6,515 nt of DNA from Anaerolineae bacterium (GTDB lineage: Bacteria; Chloroflexota; Anaerolineae; B4-G1; SLSP01), in contig JAFGKB010000336.1 in NCBI GenBank assembly GCA_016928755.1, forward strand, positions 1 through 6,515, read 5' to 3'. Numbering within the stretch: the first letter of the stretch is position 1; every line of letters starts with the position of its first letter. The notes beneath the pieces are model-generated. The model ran no database searches, was not told the origin of the DNA, and saw only the letters and a list, made by a program, of their open reading frames with translations. The position numbers and the translations under genes were made by a program. Below, in pieces: positions 5,025-6,515 of this stretch.

Positions 5025-6515
5025 TCACGCAGGAATAGCGTAAACATAGTGATCTGAGGAGCCAAAGTAAATCACATCATCAACAATACTCGGCGCTCCG
5101 GTAATTGGACCGCTGGTTTCATAGGACCAATTGAGTGTCCCCGAACGCGCATCCAAACAATAAAGAATACCATTAACACCACCAAAGTAAACCTGGCCGT
5201 TATGAACTTCAGGAGACGCACTAATCTGGGCCTCAATTTGATAACGCCAGACCAAACGCCCATCCTCAGCATCTAGGGCATAGAAATAACCATCCGTAGA
5301 ACCAAAGAAAACTAAACCATTATCCACGGCAACCGTGGAGACAACCGCGCCATTTGTACGGTAACGCCAAGCCGTCCACCCCGAACGAATATCCAAAGCA
5401 TACACATTCCAGTCTAAAGAACCGACAAAGACTAACCCATGACTTAAAGTTGGTGAGGAAAGAATACCACGTCGGGCACGAAAACGCCAACGCAATTCAC
5501 GATTGAGACCTAAAGCATAAACCATCCCCATTTGACAAGAGAAAATTATCATATTTTCTTTGACAAGGGGCCGGGAACGAATCTCACCATCCGCAGTATA
5601 AGTCCAGGCCACCCGGCCACTAGGCTGATGGATAGCATATAAATTCCGGTCATCCGATCCAATAAATATATGGCTGAACTCCCCATAAGCAGAAGAGAAA
5701 ACACGCCCGTTAGTGGACGTTGACCACAACAGATTACCGCTCTGAGCATCAACGGAATAAATCGTTTTATCAATAGAACCAAAGATAACCATCCCCTCAG
5801 AAACCCAGGGACTGGATGCCACACCACCTTCAGTGGGATATTTCCATAAGAACTCCCCATCTTCTGCCGTCAGCGCATACACGTTATTGTCATATGAAGG
5901 CACATAAACTATACCTTCAACAACCGTCACAGAACCGCGCACCTCATCCTCGGATGTGAACCGCCACAGAGGCTTGACAACCCCGGACCCGCTAAAGGCA
6001 GAGGTTTTTTCGCCGATAAGACTGGCAGTTCCGGCACTGATATTACGCGCACTAGCAAGGGATAATAGAGCGCGCTTAAACTCTTCAGCCGACCCCCAAC
6101 GTTTGTTTAAATCATACTCTAACGCCTTATCAATAACCTCAACCAATTCACGTGAGACGGTCGGATTGGTCTTGTGAATTGGACGCTCATGGAAAGAGAA
6201 CGGCGGCTCCAAGCGTGGGTCTTGTTTGCTTAATAAATGGTGCAGAGTAGCCCCCAGTGCATAAACATCACCCCGTGGCTCGGCCACACCACGATACTGC
6301 TCTGGCGGGGAGTACCCCTCAGTACCAATCATTGTACCTTTCTCACCACTCTGGAAAATCTTAGCAATACCAAAATCAACCAGGCGGATACGGCTTTGAT
6401 TATTAAGCATAACATTAGAGGGCTTCATATCTCGGAAAATAATAGGACGTGGCTTGTGATTGTGTAGAAATGAAAGCACATCACATAACTGTAACGCCCA
6501 ATCAATAACTTGAGA
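5025..6515 (-). CDS. Ser/Thr protein kinase with C-terminal PQQ-like beta-propeller (N-terminus outside window)
   Basis: The frame is open through 6515, giving 496 residues numbered here from the window edge. The kinase C-lobe (1 to about 155) shows the catalytic loop I-I-F-R-D-M-K-P-S-N with D29, K31 and N34, D-F-G at 47-49, an activation segment with T61 and T65, and S-P-P-E-Q at 69-73. The histidine of the HRD motif is phenylalanine, a variant also tolerated in active kinases. The ATP-binding N-lobe lies beyond the window, so the true start cannot be given. Residues 182-496 form about eight PQQ-type blades of roughly 40 residues each (pattern V-Y-x-G-S-x-D-x-x-x-Y-A-L-D-x-x-x-G-x-x-x-W). 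The linker between kinase and propeller has no convincing membrane helix, so the propeller is probably cytoplasmic, unlike many receptor-type kinases. It may bind a ligand or serve as a substrate-docking platform. It stops 24 bases before the phosphatase gene. Confidence 0.94.
   Translation of the reverse strand, partial: SQVIDWALQLCDVLSFLHNHKPRPIIFRDMKPSNVMLNNQSRIRLVDFGIAKIFQSGEKGTMIGTEGYSPPEQYRGVAEPRGDVYALGATLHHLLSKQDPRLEPPFSFHERPIHKTNPTVSRELVEVIDKALEYDLNKRWGSAEEFKRALLSLASARNISAGTASLIGEKTSAFSGSGVVKPLWRFTSEDEVRGSVTVVEGIVYVPSYDNNVYALTAEDGEFLWKYPTEGGVASSPWVSEGMVIFGSIDKTIYSVDAQSGNLLWSTSTNGRVFSSAYGEFSHIFIGSDDRNLYAIHQPSGRVAWTYTADGEIRSRPLVKENMIIFSCQMGMVYALGLNRELRWRFRARRGILSSPTLSHGLVFVGSLDWNVYALDIRSGWTAWRYRTNGAVVSTVAVDNGLVFFGSTDGYFYALDAEDGRLVWRYQIEAQISASPEVHNGQVYFGGVNGILYCLDARSGTLNWSYETSGPITGAPSIVDDVIYFGSSDHYVYAIPA
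5028..5972 (-). repeat. Eight-fold PQQ-like blade repeats within the kinase gene
   Basis: The encoded protein repeats every 39-41 residues (about 120 bases), with a recurring SSP-V-x-x-G-x-V-x-F-G-S, then Y-A-L-D, then G-x-x-x-W segment. I count seven full blades plus a final one (ending YVYAIPA) that lacks its tryptophan strand. The P-L-W-R-F segment at 182-186 supplies that strand, so the ring closes by the usual 'Velcro' arrangement. Blade 4 is the most divergent: it has SCQMG in place of a GSxD turn. These are repeats at protein level; I see no long DNA-identical repeats, so the array looks old rather than recently expanded. Confidence 0.85.

Noticed and set aside
5072..5860. Two minus-strand open frames in another phase inside the propeller region
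   Set aside because: They overlap the PQQ-blade coding frame entirely, and their hydrophobic look is a by-product of frame-shifted beta-strand codons.
5028..5972. Tandem DNA repeat or recently duplicated array
   Set aside because: The periodicity is in the protein fold; the nucleotide copies have diverged and share no long identical stretches.
2592..6515. Type VI secretion post-translational control locus (PpkA kinase, PppA phosphatase, Fha)
   Set aside because: The kinase, phosphatase and FHA trio is similar, but no Tss structural gene is present, and the J domain and propeller do not fit that system.

Overview
All eight protein genes in this window lie on the minus strand, so the gene order reads from position 6515 down to 1. 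The content suggests a bacterium with strong Shine-Dalgarno usage and moderate GC. The eukaryote-like signalling parts (a Ser/Thr kinase with a PQQ-type propeller, PP2C, FHA, and a COG2229-type small GTPase beside an OmpR-type regulator) resemble gene sets common in Chloroflexota. That placement is a guess from gene content; no rRNA or lineage marker is present, and cyanobacteria or deltaproteobacteria-like lineages are not excluded.

Layout in transcription order: (1) 6515-5025, a Ser/Thr protein kinase missing its N-terminal lobe at the window edge, followed by an eight-bladed PQQ-like beta-propeller; (2) 5000-4071, a PP2C-type phosphatase with its metal and catalytic motifs intact; (3) 4064-2592, a J-domain fused to a von Willebrand factor A (vWA) domain with a MIDAS metal site; (4) 2570-2046, a zinc ribbon plus FHA phosphothreonine reader; (5) 2023-1781, a small protein of unknown function; (6) 1803-1051, an OmpR/PhoB-type response regulator that overlaps gene 5 and probably starts at TTG; (7) 1044-532, a small Ras-like GTPase of the COG2229/CvnD type; (8) after a 108-base gap, 423 to beyond position 1, an Hsp20 small heat-shock protein cut off at its last few residues.

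Genes 1-7 are separated by at most about 24 bases or overlap, and no terminator or promoter is evident between them, so they look like one operon of about 6 kb or more. The inferred logic is that a cytoplasmic kinase and phosphatase write and erase Ser/Thr phosphorylation, the FHA protein reads it, and the J-vWA protein is a metal-dependent scaffold that may recruit an Hsp70 chaperone. An orphan response regulator and a GTPase without its usual Roadblock partner would connect this to transcription or a nucleotide switch. The kinase-phosphatase-vWA core recalls the 'TerY-P' triad described for tellurite-resistance-associated systems. The J-domain fusion, the downstream Hsp20 gene and the lack of other Ter genes suggest a variant concerned with protein quality control or stress. 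No mobile element, CRISPR array, tRNA or rRNA was seen.
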